Shown in pieces: positions 53,711 through 61,373 of a stretch of 64,000 bases of DNA; the first letter of the stretch is position 1, and each line of letters starts with the position of its first letter. The notes beneath the pieces are model-generated. The model was not told the DNA's origin, did no database searches, and saw only the letters and a list, made by a program, of their open reading frames with translations. The position numbers were made by a program, and so were the translations under genes. Source of the stretch: a virus. The stretch spans positions 31,454-95,453 of the IMG/VR virus record IMGVR_UViG_3300050821_004459; one strand, written 5' to 3'.

Positions 53711-54583
53711 ATGGCCACAACGACCATTAGCTGCGAGGGCCAGGGCAAGCCCTGGAACGTGGACAACTCCACCACCCCGCCCACCCTGACCTGCCCCGTC
53801 TGCGAGCTGTCCAACGCCCCCAGCGAGCTCAACATCAAGACACGAACCAACGCCAAGACAGGCAAGATCACGCCCAGCACACTCCCCCAGCACGATATTG
53901 AGGTCGACGGCACCGAGCTGCGGTACATCCTCACCAACGGGGACTTCCAGGTGCACAGCGCTACCTGCCCGCAGCCCGCGAGAGACATCAAGGCCGGCAA
54001 GTCCGACTACCAGAAGCCCGCCACGCTCGTCGCCACCGACGCCCACGATGCAGTGATCCAGCTCTGGGATGACCAGCTCCGCGAGCAGGACGACCTCACC
54101 GAAGCACAGCGTGAGGACCTGTCACTAGTCCCGGACAGCTTCCTCAATGAGCACCACTACTACAACGCCACCCACTTCCACTCGCGCTGCCTCGGCAAGG
54201 TCCCCGGGTTCGAACAAGGCAAATCAAACAAGGCCAAGGGCCAGGGCAACCGCGATGCCCGCCGTCTCCTCGCGGCCCGCATGATCGAGGCGATGGCCAG
54301 GGAACTCACCACACTGAAAGACACGAACCTCACCGACACCACGAAAGAAACACAGGAACAAAGGTTCATCCTGTCCAACCTGACCAACGAGCAGATCGAC
54401 AAGATCGCATCTGCCTGGTGCCACCACTACCCCGCCGACCGCCAGCGCTGGGTCGACTCCGGCATGCCCATCCCCGACCGCTCCGACTGGCGCGAGGTAA
54501 CCACAGCCAGCAACACCGCAGAGACAACCGAGACCACAGACGAAGAGGACGAAGAGACCGACACAGACGAGGACGCGGCATAA
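53711..54583 (+). CDS. Hypothetical protein with Cys motif and acidic tail
   Basis: 290 residues. The N-terminus carries a CxxC knuckle (TLTCPVCELSNAPS), another Cys (SATCPQPARDI) and a His/Cys group (HFHSRCLG); the middle is helical (RDARRLLAARMIEAMARELT); the end is a disordered acidic tail (DEEDEETDTDEDAA). An acidic tail after a folded domain is often seen in phage DNA-binding or DNA-mimic proteins and single-strand binding proteins. Preceded by AGGAAGAGG. No family assigned; followed by a terminator. Confidence 0.7.
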   Translation: MATTTISCEGQGKPWNVDNSTTPPTLTCPVCELSNAPSELNIKTRTNAKTGKITPSTLPQHDIEVDGTELRYILTNGDFQVHSATCPQPARDIKAGKSDYQKPATLVATDAHDAVIQLWDDQLREQDDLTEAQREDLSLVPDSFLNEHHYYNATHFHSRCLGKVPGFEQGKSNKAKGQGNRDARRLLAARMIEAMARELTTLKDTNLTDTTKETQEQRFILSNLTNEQIDKIASAWCHHYPADRQRWVDSGMPIPDRSDWREVTTASNTAETTETTDEEDEETDTDEDAA

Positions 54584-54627
54584 CAAAGCAACCAGCATCC
54601 CCAACCAAGGGAAGCAACCAAGGACAG

Positions 54628-54653
54628 GCCCCCGGCGATCTCAGGCCGGGGGC
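54628..54653 (+). terminator. Intrinsic terminator
   Basis: A perfect 9-base GC stem (GCCCCCGGC / GCCGGGGGC) around an 8-base loop, followed by TATCTTTG. It ends the transcript of the acidic-tailed protein. Confidence 0.75.
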
Positions 54654-54715
54654 TATCTTTGCGTCCCCGAAAAGAGTAGAATAGTACTACCAGAAGAACG
54701 AAAGGAAGCCCAGAA

Positions 54716-55024
54716 ATGGCAAAGCGCTGCGAGGACTACCCCTGCTGCGGGCATACCGAGCAAGATCCCTGCGACCCCGAGGCATTCGGCTTCAAGACAT
54801 CAGCCGAATGGGCCAATGACCCGCACCTCATGTGCGACCACGAGAACGGCATCTGCGAAGCCGACGACAAAGACTACGACGAGGACGAGGACACAGACGA
54901 CGAGGATGAGGAGGCAGACGACGAGGACATAGACAAAGACTATGACATTGATGACGAGGAAGGCGTCGCATTCAACACATCGTCCGGGCGCTTCGAGTAC
55001 CACGGGACATGGGGATACAAATAA
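54716..55024 (+). CDS. Acidic protein with Cys-rich start
   Basis: 102 residues starting MAKRCEDYPCCGHTEQDPCD, a compact Cys/His group shared by small actinophage proteins, then a highly acidic run (residues 50-82, almost all Asp and Glu), then a short folded end (GRFEYHGTWGY). A TAGAAT hexamer at 54677-54682 may be its promoter. Likely binds a metal or basic partner; role unknown. Confidence 0.65.
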   Translation: MAKRCEDYPCCGHTEQDPCDPEAFGFKTSAEWANDPHLMCDHENGICEADDKDYDEDEDTDDEDEEADDEDIDKDYDIDDEEGVAFNTSSGRFEYHGTWGYK

Positions 55025-55025
55025 C

Positions 55026-55193
55026 ATGGAATACGAGACAATGACGCGCAACGGCATCTTCGGCGCAACGATCCAGGCCCAGTCCGACGAGGAAGCCACC
55101 ACACAGGCCAAGGAATACGGCTACAGCGTGATCGAGGTCATCGACGGCACAGATCACTGCACCGACGCAGACTTCATCCTCGTCGTCGAGTAG
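55026..55193 (+). CDS. Hypothetical small protein (55 residues)
   Basis: ATG 55026 follows the previous stop by one base. The product (MEYETMTRNGIFGATIQAQS, DEEATTQAKEYGYSVIEVID, and an acidic end) is a beta-alpha-beta unit resembling small phage proteins that modify or sense nucleotides only vaguely. No family. Confidence 0.6.
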   Translation: MEYETMTRNGIFGATIQAQSDEEATTQAKEYGYSVIEVIDGTDHCTDADFILVVE

Positions 55194-55244
55194 CACAAGC
55201 ACAAGCTCAAGCAAGCATTGCATCCCAGAGGAGGGAAGCACGAG

Positions 55245-56447
55245 ATGGTACCAGCACCGCCACCCGAAGACATAGAAAAAGAGAGCAACCTCGGCGACTC
55301 CACGACACTCGATGAGATCGACGTGTTCGCCGGCAACTGCCTCTACCTCACCCGCGAGCAGCAGACCGTAGTCGTGCTCGCATCCGCCCTCAGCCACGAC
55401 CCGAGAGCCACAGGCTCCGTCCCGCGCATCATCGTTACCGGCAAGAAGCAGTCAGGCAAATCCACCGTGATGGACGTCGGGCTGATGCTATCCAACAACG
55501 GCTGGATGTCCAATAGCACGAACGCCGGCATCCGGGCATTCTACAACACCGAGGGCGAGCACACGCTCTTCTGCGACGAGTCCCAGCGCTACTTTGGCGA
55601 GACCGGCATGCTGGGCAAGGGCCTAGAACTCTACAAGGTCGGCGTGGAGGGCTACCGGCGGCGCGCAACACTCTCATTCAGCGTAGCCCGGGCCCTAACC
55701 ATCGTCAGTTCCTACGGCGTCGCCTGGTTTGCGGGTATCGGGGACTGCGTGCCCACAGACATGATGGACCGGGGCATCCGGATCGAGATGGCTCACAAGC
55801 CAGACAGCGTCGAAAAGTGGGATACGCTCGACGACAGTGTCTGGGCGACCGGCAACGCCTACCAAGAGCAATTGCACGAGTGGGTGATGAGCAACCACGC
55901 CTATCTCGTCTGGTTCGGCAAGAACAATACCCGCCGGATTCACCCGAAGATGACATCCCGACGCAGGCAGATCTGGGGTCCGCTTGCAGGCATCGCCTTC
56001 GCGGCTGGAGGCAAGTGGCCGAAGCTCTTCATGGATGCATTCCTCACCCTCGGCCTCGACGCCGGCAGAGCCAAGCCTACCATCAATCAGCAGATCGTGC
56101 TGGACGCGCATAGCATCATCCAGGAGCAGGACGAAAATAACAAAGAAGCCGACCCCACAGCAGAGCCGCTCGCATTCCTCTACACGATCGACCTCATCAG
56201 CAACCTGCCCGAGCGCGACATCTACGAGGACTGGTCAGAGGAGTTCCTGCTCCAGTCCCTCACGAGAGCCCTCGGCACCACACGCCAGCACAGAGGGCAA
56301 AGATTCACCGGCGAGAAGTGGAATGGCAAGGGCCGGGACACGAAGCCAATCAAAGAACAGGCAGAAGACATCACGGCAAGGCTCTGGCCTGAGGAGCCAG
56401 AGGAGGAAGACCCCATCGACGACGAGCTAGGCACCCCAGACGAGTAA
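55245..56447 (+). CDS. AAA ATPase of DUF3631 type (helicase/primase-like)
   Basis: 400 residues from ATG 55245 (AGAGGAGGG ribosome site). Walker A is GKKQSGKST (residues 66-74), Walker B TLFCDES (Asp 111, Glu 112), followed by GVEGYRRRATLSFSVARALT and a GVAWFAGIGDCVPTDMMDRG stretch with a sensor/arginine-finger-like MMDRGIRIEM. The block WGPLAGIAFAAGGKWPKLFM after RRRQ is typical of DUF3631 proteins of actinobacterial plasmids and phages. The family is related to replication ATPases and may open DNA at the origin. The acidic end may be disordered. It lies about 2.3 kb from the iteron region. Confidence 0.75.
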   Translation: MVPAPPPEDIEKESNLGDSTTLDEIDVFAGNCLYLTREQQTVVVLASALSHDPRATGSVPRIIVTGKKQSGKSTVMDVGLMLSNNGWMSNSTNAGIRAFYNTEGEHTLFCDESQRYFGETGMLGKGLELYKVGVEGYRRRATLSFSVARALTIVSSYGVAWFAGIGDCVPTDMMDRGIRIEMAHKPDSVEKWDTLDDSVWATGNAYQEQLHEWVMSNHAYLVWFGKNNTRRIHPKMTSRRRQIWGPLAGIAFAAGGKWPKLFMDAFLTLGLDAGRAKPTINQQIVLDAHSIIQEQDENNKEADPTAEPLAFLYTIDLISNLPERDIYEDWSEEFLLQSLTRALGTTRQHRGQRFTGEKWNGKGRDTKPIKEQAEDITARLWPEEPEEEDPIDDELGTPDE

Positions 56448-56559
56448 AGACCCCGCCCGCACCCCCAGGCGTATCGGGGGTAGCGGGCGTATCGGGGTTC
56501 CCGAGCGCACGCGGTAGAGCACACGAGAGTGTACACACGGAAGGAAGCGCAGATCCAAG

Positions 56560-56745
56560 ATGGCAGACAACGATAAATCAGCACGGCGGCGAGATTTCGA
56601 GCAGATTCAGGATCTGGTCGAGCAGGGCATCCTCGGCCGCGAGCTGCTGCCAGAGCCCGACTACTGGCACTGGCAGATCCTGGACGAGACACGCCTGCCC
56701 GATAACCTCCGGCACTTCATCCCGATAGGCGAAGTCCGTTGGTAG
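56560..56745 (+). CDS. Hypothetical protein
   Basis: 61 residues: KSARRRDFEQIQDLVEQGIL, GRELLPEPDYWHWQILDETR, and a Pro/Ile end. Follows 112 bases with GC-rich direct repeats (GTATCGGGG twice near 56472 and 56496). Ribosome site GGAAGGAAG is distant (about 13 bases). No family. Confidence 0.6.
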   Translation: MADNDKSARRRDFEQIQDLVEQGILGRELLPEPDYWHWQILDETRLPDNLRHFIPIGEVRW

Positions 56746-56930
56746 ACGAAGTGCAACACAAGGTCGGCAACCCAGTCAGCACCATATCCTGGGGGCGCAG
56801 GATCAAGGGCCGCATATCAAAAGTAAACACGGAAGAAAACCCTCCAACATACAACATCCAGTGGATCCCCTGCGGCGTCAGCCTAGGGGTCATGGTAAAC
56901 AGGCACAACATCGTGCCCAGGAGGTACTAG
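56739..56930 (+). CDS. Hypothetical small protein
   Basis: 63 residues from TTG 56739, overlapping the previous stop. Beta-rich: KVGNPVSTISWGRRIKGRIS, then PPTYNIQWIPCGVSLGVMVN. The TTG start is inferred from the overlap; there is no internal ATG until the end. No family recognised. Confidence 0.55.
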   Translation: MVDEVQHKVGNPVSTISWGRRIKGRISKVNTEENPPTYNIQWIPCGVSLGVMVNRHNIVPRRY

Positions 56931-56931
56931 C

Positions 56932-57192
56932 ATGGAAACACAGCCAAAATTCTACATCGAGCTACCCGCCGACGAGCACGGCAACACGGCCATGCTCCCT
57001 GCCGTCTACGAGGGCACAATTGTTCAGGGAGCAGGCTACCGGAAGATCATCTTCCACGCACCCGAGTACGCCCTAAGGCACAAGGATATGAGACTTGACT
57101 CCTACGGCGGCTACGCTGAAGTGGAAGGACCCGCCCGCATGCTCACCCACGAGGAATGGTCCAAACTCACCCAGGGCAAGAAGCCCATATGA
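56932..57192 (+). CDS. Hypothetical protein
   Basis: 86 residues starting METQPKFYIELPADEHGNTA, a beta-rich small domain with RKIIFHAPEYALRHKDMRLD and a helical end. ATG one base after the previous stop; AGGAGG ribosome site. No family. Confidence 0.6.
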   Translation: METQPKFYIELPADEHGNTAMLPAVYEGTIVQGAGYRKIIFHAPEYALRHKDMRLDSYGGYAEVEGPARMLTHEEWSKLTQGKKPI

Positions 57193-57389
57193 GAGAACAC
57201 TCCCCGGGCTCCGACGAGTACAATGCTATCGCAGAGGAGCTATCCGACCCAGACACAAAGATTACGGACCTTAATCCAGAAGCAGTATCCATAGCAATAG
57301 CAAAGGCATACGCAAAGCGTCAGCATAAGCGTTGGCCGCCCAGTCCCATCAATACAGGTATCCCAATGTCTATCAGAACAGGAGAATAA
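57189..57389 (+). CDS. Hypothetical small protein
   Basis: 66 residues from ATG 57189 (ATGA overlap). Helical: SDEYNAIAEELSDPDTKITD, LNPEAVSIAIAKAYAKRQHK. A proline-rich end. No family. Confidence 0.6.
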   Translation: MREHSPGSDEYNAIAEELSDPDTKITDLNPEAVSIAIAKAYAKRQHKRWPPSPINTGIPMSIRTGE

Positions 57390-57391
57390 TA

Positions 57392-57703
57392 ATGGCAGAC
57401 GGAGCAAGCGCAAACAGGGGCGGTGTCCAGTGCGACGCTATCACGAGGCAGATTGCTGAGACTCAGCCATGGTACAGATACGGCATGGAGTTCAGAGCCA
57501 TTGCCCGGGACGGCCGTAGCAATACAATCGCCGCCTACCCCGACGGCGGCATTGTCATGCTTTATGTCCTTGGCGGCAAGGTCGAGTCCGGAGTTGAAGT
57601 CGGCCCGTTCAGATTTGAGCTAGGCATGGAAAACAATAGCTACAGCGACGACAGCATGAGCTACAAGCCCGAATTTGTGCGTTACCTAGGGGAGCAGGCA
57701 TGA
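57392..57703 (+). CDS. Hypothetical protein
   Basis: 103 residues from ATG 57392 (CAGGAGAATAATA before). Beta-rich core: YRYGMEFRAIARDGRSNTIA, YPDGGIVMLYVLGGKVESGV, GPFRFELGME. The frame is open upstream to 57332, within the previous gene. No family. Confidence 0.6.
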   Translation: MADGASANRGGVQCDAITRQIAETQPWYRYGMEFRAIARDGRSNTIAAYPDGGIVMLYVLGGKVESGVEVGPFRFELGMENNSYSDDSMSYKPEFVRYLGEQA

Positions 57704-57933
57704 GATCACCGAGGCAGATCAGGGCAGACAGGGACCAGCGGCGGATCCAGAAGCTGTTCGAACCCCAGGACAATTACCACGGGCTGACCGGCATTGAGTT
57801 CAGCAGGCTGGCCACCTACAACGCCGAGAAGTCCAGGGGGATCATGCACACAGTAGATTGGCAGAACAAGATGGCCATTCTTCAGATTCAATTCGACCAT
57901 TACCAGCACACAGAAAGGCAGACCCAGTCATGA
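57700..57933 (+). CDS. Hypothetical basic protein
   Basis: 77 residues with a basic start (RSPRQIRADRDQRRIQKLFE) and two helices, ending KMAILQIQFDHYQHTERQTQ. ATGA overlaps at both ends. Could bind nucleic acid by charge; no family. Confidence 0.6.
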   Translation: MRSPRQIRADRDQRRIQKLFEPQDNYHGLTGIEFSRLATYNAEKSRGIMHTVDWQNKMAILQIQFDHYQHTERQTQS

Positions 57934-58229
57934 GTGCAGGATTCATGTACATTCAGCTCCGGAAAAGAACAAACGGAAACATAGCAGCCGAGGTTCGTAC
58001 CAGCGGATATCTCCCCGGCGTCGGCAGCGAGAACAGCAGACTCAATACCGCCCCGTTCGCGGTCTTCCAGATCGATGAGTTCCTCGGACTGGAGAACGTC
58101 GACACGGACAACCTAGTGGAGGAACTCCGTCGTAGGCTCACCCCAGATCAGATAAAGAGGAGATTTGGATACCAGCTAACAGACGCTGATCTCCTCGAAG
58201 AAATCCAGACTAGGATGAACAGGACATGA
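57930..58229 (+). CDS. Hypothetical protein
   Basis: 99 residues from ATG 57930. Beta strands (GFMYIQLRKRTNGNIAAEVR) then Leu-rich helices with repeated acidic turns (DNLVEELRRRLTPDQIKRRF, TDADLLEEIQTRM). No family; overlaps both neighbours by 4 bases. Confidence 0.6.
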   Translation: MSAGFMYIQLRKRTNGNIAAEVRTSGYLPGVGSENSRLNTAPFAVFQIDEFLGLENVDTDNLVEELRRRLTPDQIKRRFGYQLTDADLLEEIQTRMNRT

Positions 58230-58447
58230 AAGTCCCCGACAAAACCTACAAACTCACGGATGAAGAGCAATACTACACCATCAAGACCGCCTCCAGCGAA
58301 TCCGTCTCAGAAGTGCTATCATCATCAGTCAGCGACCCAGACGGCCGCAGCCAGTGGGTCTGGGTCAGGCTCCCAGACGGCGACCTCGTGCTCGGCATCT
58401 TCCCGCAGGGCGACACATACGAACTCACAGAAAGGGATCACCCATGA
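58226..58447 (+). CDS. Hypothetical protein
   Basis: 73 residues: YKLTDEEQYYTIKTASSESV, a Ser-rich segment, WVWVRLPDGDLVLGIFPQGD. Probably a small beta-rich fold. ATGA overlap at each end. No family. Confidence 0.6.
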   Translation: MKVPDKTYKLTDEEQYYTIKTASSESVSEVLSSSVSDPDGRSQWVWVRLPDGDLVLGIFPQGDTYELTERDHP

Positions 58448-58905
58448 GCAGCAACGAGCCAGAAGACTCCCACCTCAAGGCATTCTGGTACATCCAGGAA
58501 TCCCCCACAGCCTCCGGCTACGACTGGCTGCTCACCGAGGAACTCTGGCTCACACTCATCAACCAGGACACAGTACTGGCGGTAGACGAGTCCTCCACCT
58601 TTGCCGCCATCCTCGACACGGATGACAGCACCGGCCACCTCACGGTCAACAATAAGCTCATCAACTGGGGCAGTCACTTCAAGCTTCTCCGTGGCAGAAT
58701 CGATCAGATGCTGGCTCTAGGCCAGGAAGGTCGGAATCCAATACTCTGGGAGCCCATCATCAACCCGATGCTCGCCCCCGGGCAGACCGAGAACAACGTC
58801 GTCAACAAGCTCGACTGCGGGCACGAGCTGGACACAGAGGACGAGCTGGAAGTAGGCACAACGCACTACTGCTCGGTACACGGAATGGTCATGGTGATCA
58901 AGTGA
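58444..58905 (+). CDS. Hypothetical protein with C-terminal Cys/His site
   Basis: 153 residues from ATG 58444. Aromatic helical first half (YDWLLTEELWLTLINQDTVL), basic helix in the middle, and a C-terminal DCGHELDTEDELEVGTTHYC, SVHGM motif that looks like a zinc site. No family. Confidence 0.6.
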   Translation: MSSNEPEDSHLKAFWYIQESPTASGYDWLLTEELWLTLINQDTVLAVDESSTFAAILDTDDSTGHLTVNNKLINWGSHFKLLRGRIDQMLALGQEGRNPILWEPIINPMLAPGQTENNVVNKLDCGHELDTEDELEVGTTHYCSVHGMVMVIK

Positions 58906-59057
58906 GCTGGCGCGATAACCAGGGTCAGATACTCCACTGGGAGACCCAGAGATTCACTCTGCTGCAGATAGTGGCTACATCCCCGGCATATCGCCGCCAC
59001 TACCGCGCGTTCAGTGGTCCGAGGCATGTCATCCTATTCGGGGTGTTCCTGCCATGA
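58902..59057 (+). CDS. Hypothetical small protein (51 residues)
   Basis: GTG 58902 (GTGA overlap) to TGA 59055-59057. The product (MSWRDNQGQILHWETQRFTL, basic middle YRRHYRAFSGPRHV, hydrophobic end ILFGVFLP) is short; both ends couple to neighbours. Function unknown. Confidence 0.55.
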   Translation: MSWRDNQGQILHWETQRFTLLQIVATSPAYRRHYRAFSGPRHVILFGVFLP

Positions 59058-59341
59058 ACAGCCAGCCAAGAGAAATCCACCCGGGCGGCTGCTTCTGCCC
59101 GACCTGCTTCCCGATCAATGGTAATTCAGTTCAGATCCTCGCCGCGACCTGGCGGGATGTCAGGGACGCAGTCACAGACCCCACGCTCAACAAGTCTGGG
59201 GAGGAGTTCGAACTCAGCACCACCAAAGATGGGAAGTTCATCATAGCGCAGCTCGTGAGTCAGCGGCACGTGCAGGAAGATCTCAAGTCATTCTGGATGT
59301 GGAAAAAGGAAACCCCGGACAATGCCACCAAAACTGATTAG
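59054..59341 (+). CDS. Hypothetical protein with CxC and CxxC motifs
   Basis: 95 residues starting NSQPREIHPGGCFCPTCFPI, a possible metal site, then a helix (ATWRDVRDAVTDPTLNKSGE), and a Trp-rich end. ATGA overlap with the previous gene. No family. Confidence 0.6.
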   Translation: MNSQPREIHPGGCFCPTCFPINGNSVQILAATWRDVRDAVTDPTLNKSGEEFELSTTKDGKFIIAQLVSQRHVQEDLKSFWMWKKETPDNATKTD

Positions 59342-59465
59342 GCAGATCCTGCTGATGGCGGGCATTATCGCCATCATGAATCGCATGTACAACTGGCGGG
59401 AAGTGGTCTTCGGGGTCGCGCTCTACCTCGCCCTGCTCCTCACCAGGATAACGAGATCAGCATGA
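59322..59465 (+). CDS. Two-helix membrane protein (47 residues)
   Basis: ATG 59322 overlaps the previous gene by 20 bases; TGA 59463-59465 overlaps the next ATG. Two hydrophobic segments (ILLMAGIIAIM and VVFGVALYLALLL) flanked by basic residues give a membrane hairpin. No family. Confidence 0.55.
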   Translation: MPPKLIRQILLMAGIIAIMNRMYNWREVVFGVALYLALLLTRITRSA

Positions 59466-59674
59466 GACTATCACACCACGGCAGGACAGAGGCCACCGAC
59501 CTCATCCTCAGCATAGGCAGGAAGGGCTGCTACCTCGCGGTTGGCCGCTTCGACGCAGGCATGCACTTCAAAATCCCATTTCCCCGGGACATCCAATACT
59601 CCAACACCAGCCTCAAGATCCAGCTACTCCTCGGGCCAGTCGATATCATGTGGCTGAAGCGAGATGCACCCTGA
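59462..59674 (+). CDS. Hypothetical protein
   Basis: 70 residues: HGRTEATDLILSIGRKGCYL, AVGRFDAGMHFKIPFPRDIQ, and a hydrophobic LKIQLLLGPVDIMWLK. Last gene before a GC-rich non-coding gap with strong hairpins. No family. Confidence 0.6.
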   Translation: MRLSHHGRTEATDLILSIGRKGCYLAVGRFDAGMHFKIPFPRDIQYSNTSLKIQLLLGPVDIMWLKRDAP

Positions 59675-59690
59675 GCCACCGCCGCCGGTC

Positions 59691-59720
59691 CCCCGCCCGG
59701 CCCTCGGCCGCCGGGCGGGG
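59691..59720. terminator. GC-rich hairpin (possible terminator)
   Basis: A perfect 11-base stem (CCCCGCCCGGC / GCCGGGCGGGG) with an 8-base loop, 17 bases after the stop at 59674. No U-tract follows. Confidence 0.5.
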
Positions 59721-59744
59721 TACCGCTGGAACGGGGCGGAGGGC

Positions 59745-59815
59745 GGCCGTAGGCGGCCGATCGGCCCCCGGAACGCCGCTAGGTACCCGGGAAAGCCGAT
59801 CGGCCGCCTACGGCC
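59745..59815. repeat. Perfect 21-base inverted repeat
   Basis: Left arm 59745-59765, which starts GGCCGTAGGCGG and ends CCGATCGGC, is repeated as its exact reverse complement at 59795-59815 with a 29-base spacer. It can form a very stable cruciform or RNA hairpin. Confidence 0.85.
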
Positions 59816-59986
59816 ATCGTAGACCCCTTATAAAGGTTAGCGACGGAAACTAACTACCTACCCCGAAACCCCAGTCGCCTTGCACACCGCAGGAGAATTA
59901 TTCCCGCGATTCTTCCCGTTCAGCGCGAATCTCCGCTAGGCTACCGCTAGCGGCCCGACCGCGAGTCCCGCAGTCCCAGAGGAGAA

Positions 59987-60202
59987 ATGATGGAAGAGCG
60001 TCCATCTGAATTCTACACAAGCCAGAAGGTAACGGTACAGGGTTTCAATACTGCTCAGCGCACCGGTACCGTTACGGAGCTTATCGAGATCCTTTACCAC
60101 AAATGCCCAAGTGGTTCGCCAGGCAGGACCTGGTGGCCAAGGATTTCCCTGTCTGATGGAACTCACGCGGTATTCTGCCCTGAGGTGGTCCGACCATCAT
60201 GA
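59987..60202 (+). CDS. Hypothetical protein
   Basis: 71 residues from ATG 59987 (or 59990), AGAGGAG site. A beta-barrel-like pattern: KVTVQGFNTAQRTGTVTELI, WPRISLSDGTHAVFCPEVV. No family. Confidence 0.65.
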   Translation: MMEERPSEFYTSQKVTVQGFNTAQRTGTVTELIEILYHKCPSGSPGRTWWPRISLSDGTHAVFCPEVVRPS

Positions 60203-60525
60203 CGAGCTCAACCCCGCCCGCACCCACATGCTTCCGAGCCGACATCATCATTCAGCTCGACGACAGGTTCTTCAGCGTTGAGGAGAATGGAGCAAAGCTG
60301 GAAGGGCCCGGCATTATCTCATCTCAGCCACTGCTGATTACCTACCTCGGCACCGGGCAGGCCATTATGACCTATGCCGAGATCTCCCTCAGCGGCACGC
60401 TCGACATCCGATGGGATGGATTCGACGATGACCTGCGTGAGCTGTTCTTCGTGGTGACCGACCGGTTCGCGCCGCAGGAGAAGTTCTCCATCGTCCGGGG
60501 AGCGGAGCTGACCACAGAGCCGTGA
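60199..60525 (+). CDS. Hypothetical protein
   Basis: 108 residues, ATGA overlap. Beta-rich: ADIIIQLDDRFFSVEENGAK, QAIMTYAEISLSGTLDIRWD, DLRELFFVVTDRFAPQEKF. Not identifiable. Confidence 0.6.
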   Translation: MTSSTPPAPTCFRADIIIQLDDRFFSVEENGAKLEGPGIISSQPLLITYLGTGQAIMTYAEISLSGTLDIRWDGFDDDLRELFFVVTDRFAPQEKFSIVRGAELTTEP

Positions 60526-60683
60526 GGATCATCATTGAGGCGGACGTGGACAACGAGACCGCAGAGCGCATCCAGGACTACCTGGTTGACCCAGATAAAG
60601 AGCCAGACGGAGGGTTCGCATTTCACAGCGGACACGGCTGGAACACGGCTATCGACCCGACATCTGTGAGGTTCCTGCCATGA
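60522..60683 (+). CDS. Hypothetical small protein (53 residues)
   Basis: GTG 60522 (GTGA overlap) to TGA 60681-60683. Starts MRIIIEADVDNETAERIQDY, then an acidic turn and AFHSGHGWNTAIDPTSVRFL; a beta-alpha-beta unit. Coupled on both sides. No family. Confidence 0.6.
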   Translation: MRIIIEADVDNETAERIQDYLVDPDKEPDGGFAFHSGHGWNTAIDPTSVRFLP

Positions 60684-60802
60684 AAATGATGCGGTTCTCG
60701 GAAATGACCCCGCTACAGCAGATCAACCTCGCGCTATGCGGTGACCCCGATGATGACGACACTTACATCATGGATGACGATGAGGATGAAGAAGTCGACT
60801 AA
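60680..60802 (+). CDS. Very acidic small protein (40 residues)
   Basis: ATG 60680 (ATGA overlap) to TAA 60800-60802 (TAATG with the next gene). KMMRFSEMTPLQQINLALCG is followed by an almost wholly Asp/Glu end. Short, but coupled to neighbours on both sides. Confidence 0.55.
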   Translation: MKMMRFSEMTPLQQINLALCGDPDDDDTYIMDDDEDEEVD

Positions 60803-61056
60803 TGTTCACGATGCCCGACCCGCCTGACGGCAGCTACCCTTGGAAGATGGGCTACCAGATTTATGGCTACCCACTGGCCACAGTGTTCGCCAATAGCCTA
60901 CATGAAGCTGAGGATATTGCTGGCGGCGGAATCTGCTGCTCAACCTACAGCCAGCGCGACTTCATTGAACTGGCAATAGATTCCACCGAGGCAACGGTAC
61001 GTCTTGGCCTGTTCGCCAGGCACGCCGAGTTCATGGAGATGTGCCGTGGGGAATGA
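60802..61056 (+). CDS. Hypothetical protein
   Basis: 84 residues from ATG 60802. PDPPDGSYPWKMGYQIYGYP, AGGGICCSTYSQRDFIELAI, VRLGLFARHAEFMEMCRGE. A Cys pair and mixed fold. The next gene starts inside its end. No family. Confidence 0.6.
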   Translation: MFTMPDPPDGSYPWKMGYQIYGYPLATVFANSLHEAEDIAGGGICCSTYSQRDFIELAIDSTEATVRLGLFARHAEFMEMCRGE

Positions 61057-61273
61057 AATAAATCAGGAAATGATCGCAGAAGCCGATGCCCTCGCCCTCG
61101 CCCTCGCCCTCGCCCTCGCCCTCATGCGAAAGTACCGGGGCGGCTTTGGCACTACTCTCGGCATTATCGAGGAGACAGAGCGCGAACTCCGCAGGCAGGC
61201 CGGGCAGGTTCATCCGGTACGGCGACGATGGCCTGATCTATGTCGACATTACCGATGGCTCTCTTCTGCATGA
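61046..61273 (+). CDS. Leu-Ala repeat helical protein (frame possibly disrupted)
   Basis: 75 residues from GTG 61046: INQEMIAEADALALALALAL, then MRKYRGGFGTTLGIIEETER and a basic end that loses protein-like character after about residue 58. A hexamer repeat (CTCGCC, five exact copies, 61091-61120) encodes the Leu-Ala run. Another frame, open from 61086 to 61325, has a better-looking end (FIRYGDDGLIYVDITDGSLL, HDGRPGIPGIDPDLVR). The two could be joined by a frameshift near 61200-61210, or be overlapping genes. Confidence 0.45.
   Translation: MGNEINQEMIAEADALALALALALALMRKYRGGFGTTLGIIEETERELRRQAGQVHPVRRRWPDLCRHYRWLSSA
61091..61120 (+). repeat. CTCGCC hexanucleotide repeat, five exact units
   Basis: A simple sequence repeat inside the gene at 61046. 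As the unit is six bases, gain or loss of units changes protein length by two residues (Leu-Ala) without shifting the frame. Confidence 0.9.
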
Positions 61274-61345
61274 TGGCCGCCCTGGGATACCGGGCATTGA
61301 TCCAGATCTTGTAAGACACGACTAGTATCCAGCCCCGACCGCGCG

Positions 61346-61351
61346 TATACT
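61346..61351 (+). promoter_or_regulatory. Putative -10 element (TATACT)
   Basis: TATACT follows CGCG, 22 bases before ATG 61374, with a strong GGAGGAG ribosome site in between. Same hexamer as at 47046, 52960 and, in reverse, 46952. No good -35 was seen. Confidence 0.45.
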
Positions 61352-61373
61352 AGGGGTAACAGGAGGAGAAGAA

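Larger units (their letters stand above)
59675..59986. other. 312-base non-coding region with strong dyads
   Basis: No gene is supported on either strand. It opens with a GC hairpin (59691-59720), then a 21-base perfect inverted repeat (59745-59815), then a less GC-rich stretch with TTATAAAGG near 59828, and ends with AGAGGAG before ATG 59987. It may hold a terminator for the genes to the left and a promoter for those to the right. Confidence 0.5.

Noticed and set aside
59650-59853. 67-codon + strand frame in the GC-rich gap after 59674
   Set aside because: It spans two perfect inverted repeats and is Arg/Ala/Gly-rich, as expected from non-coding GC-rich DNA.
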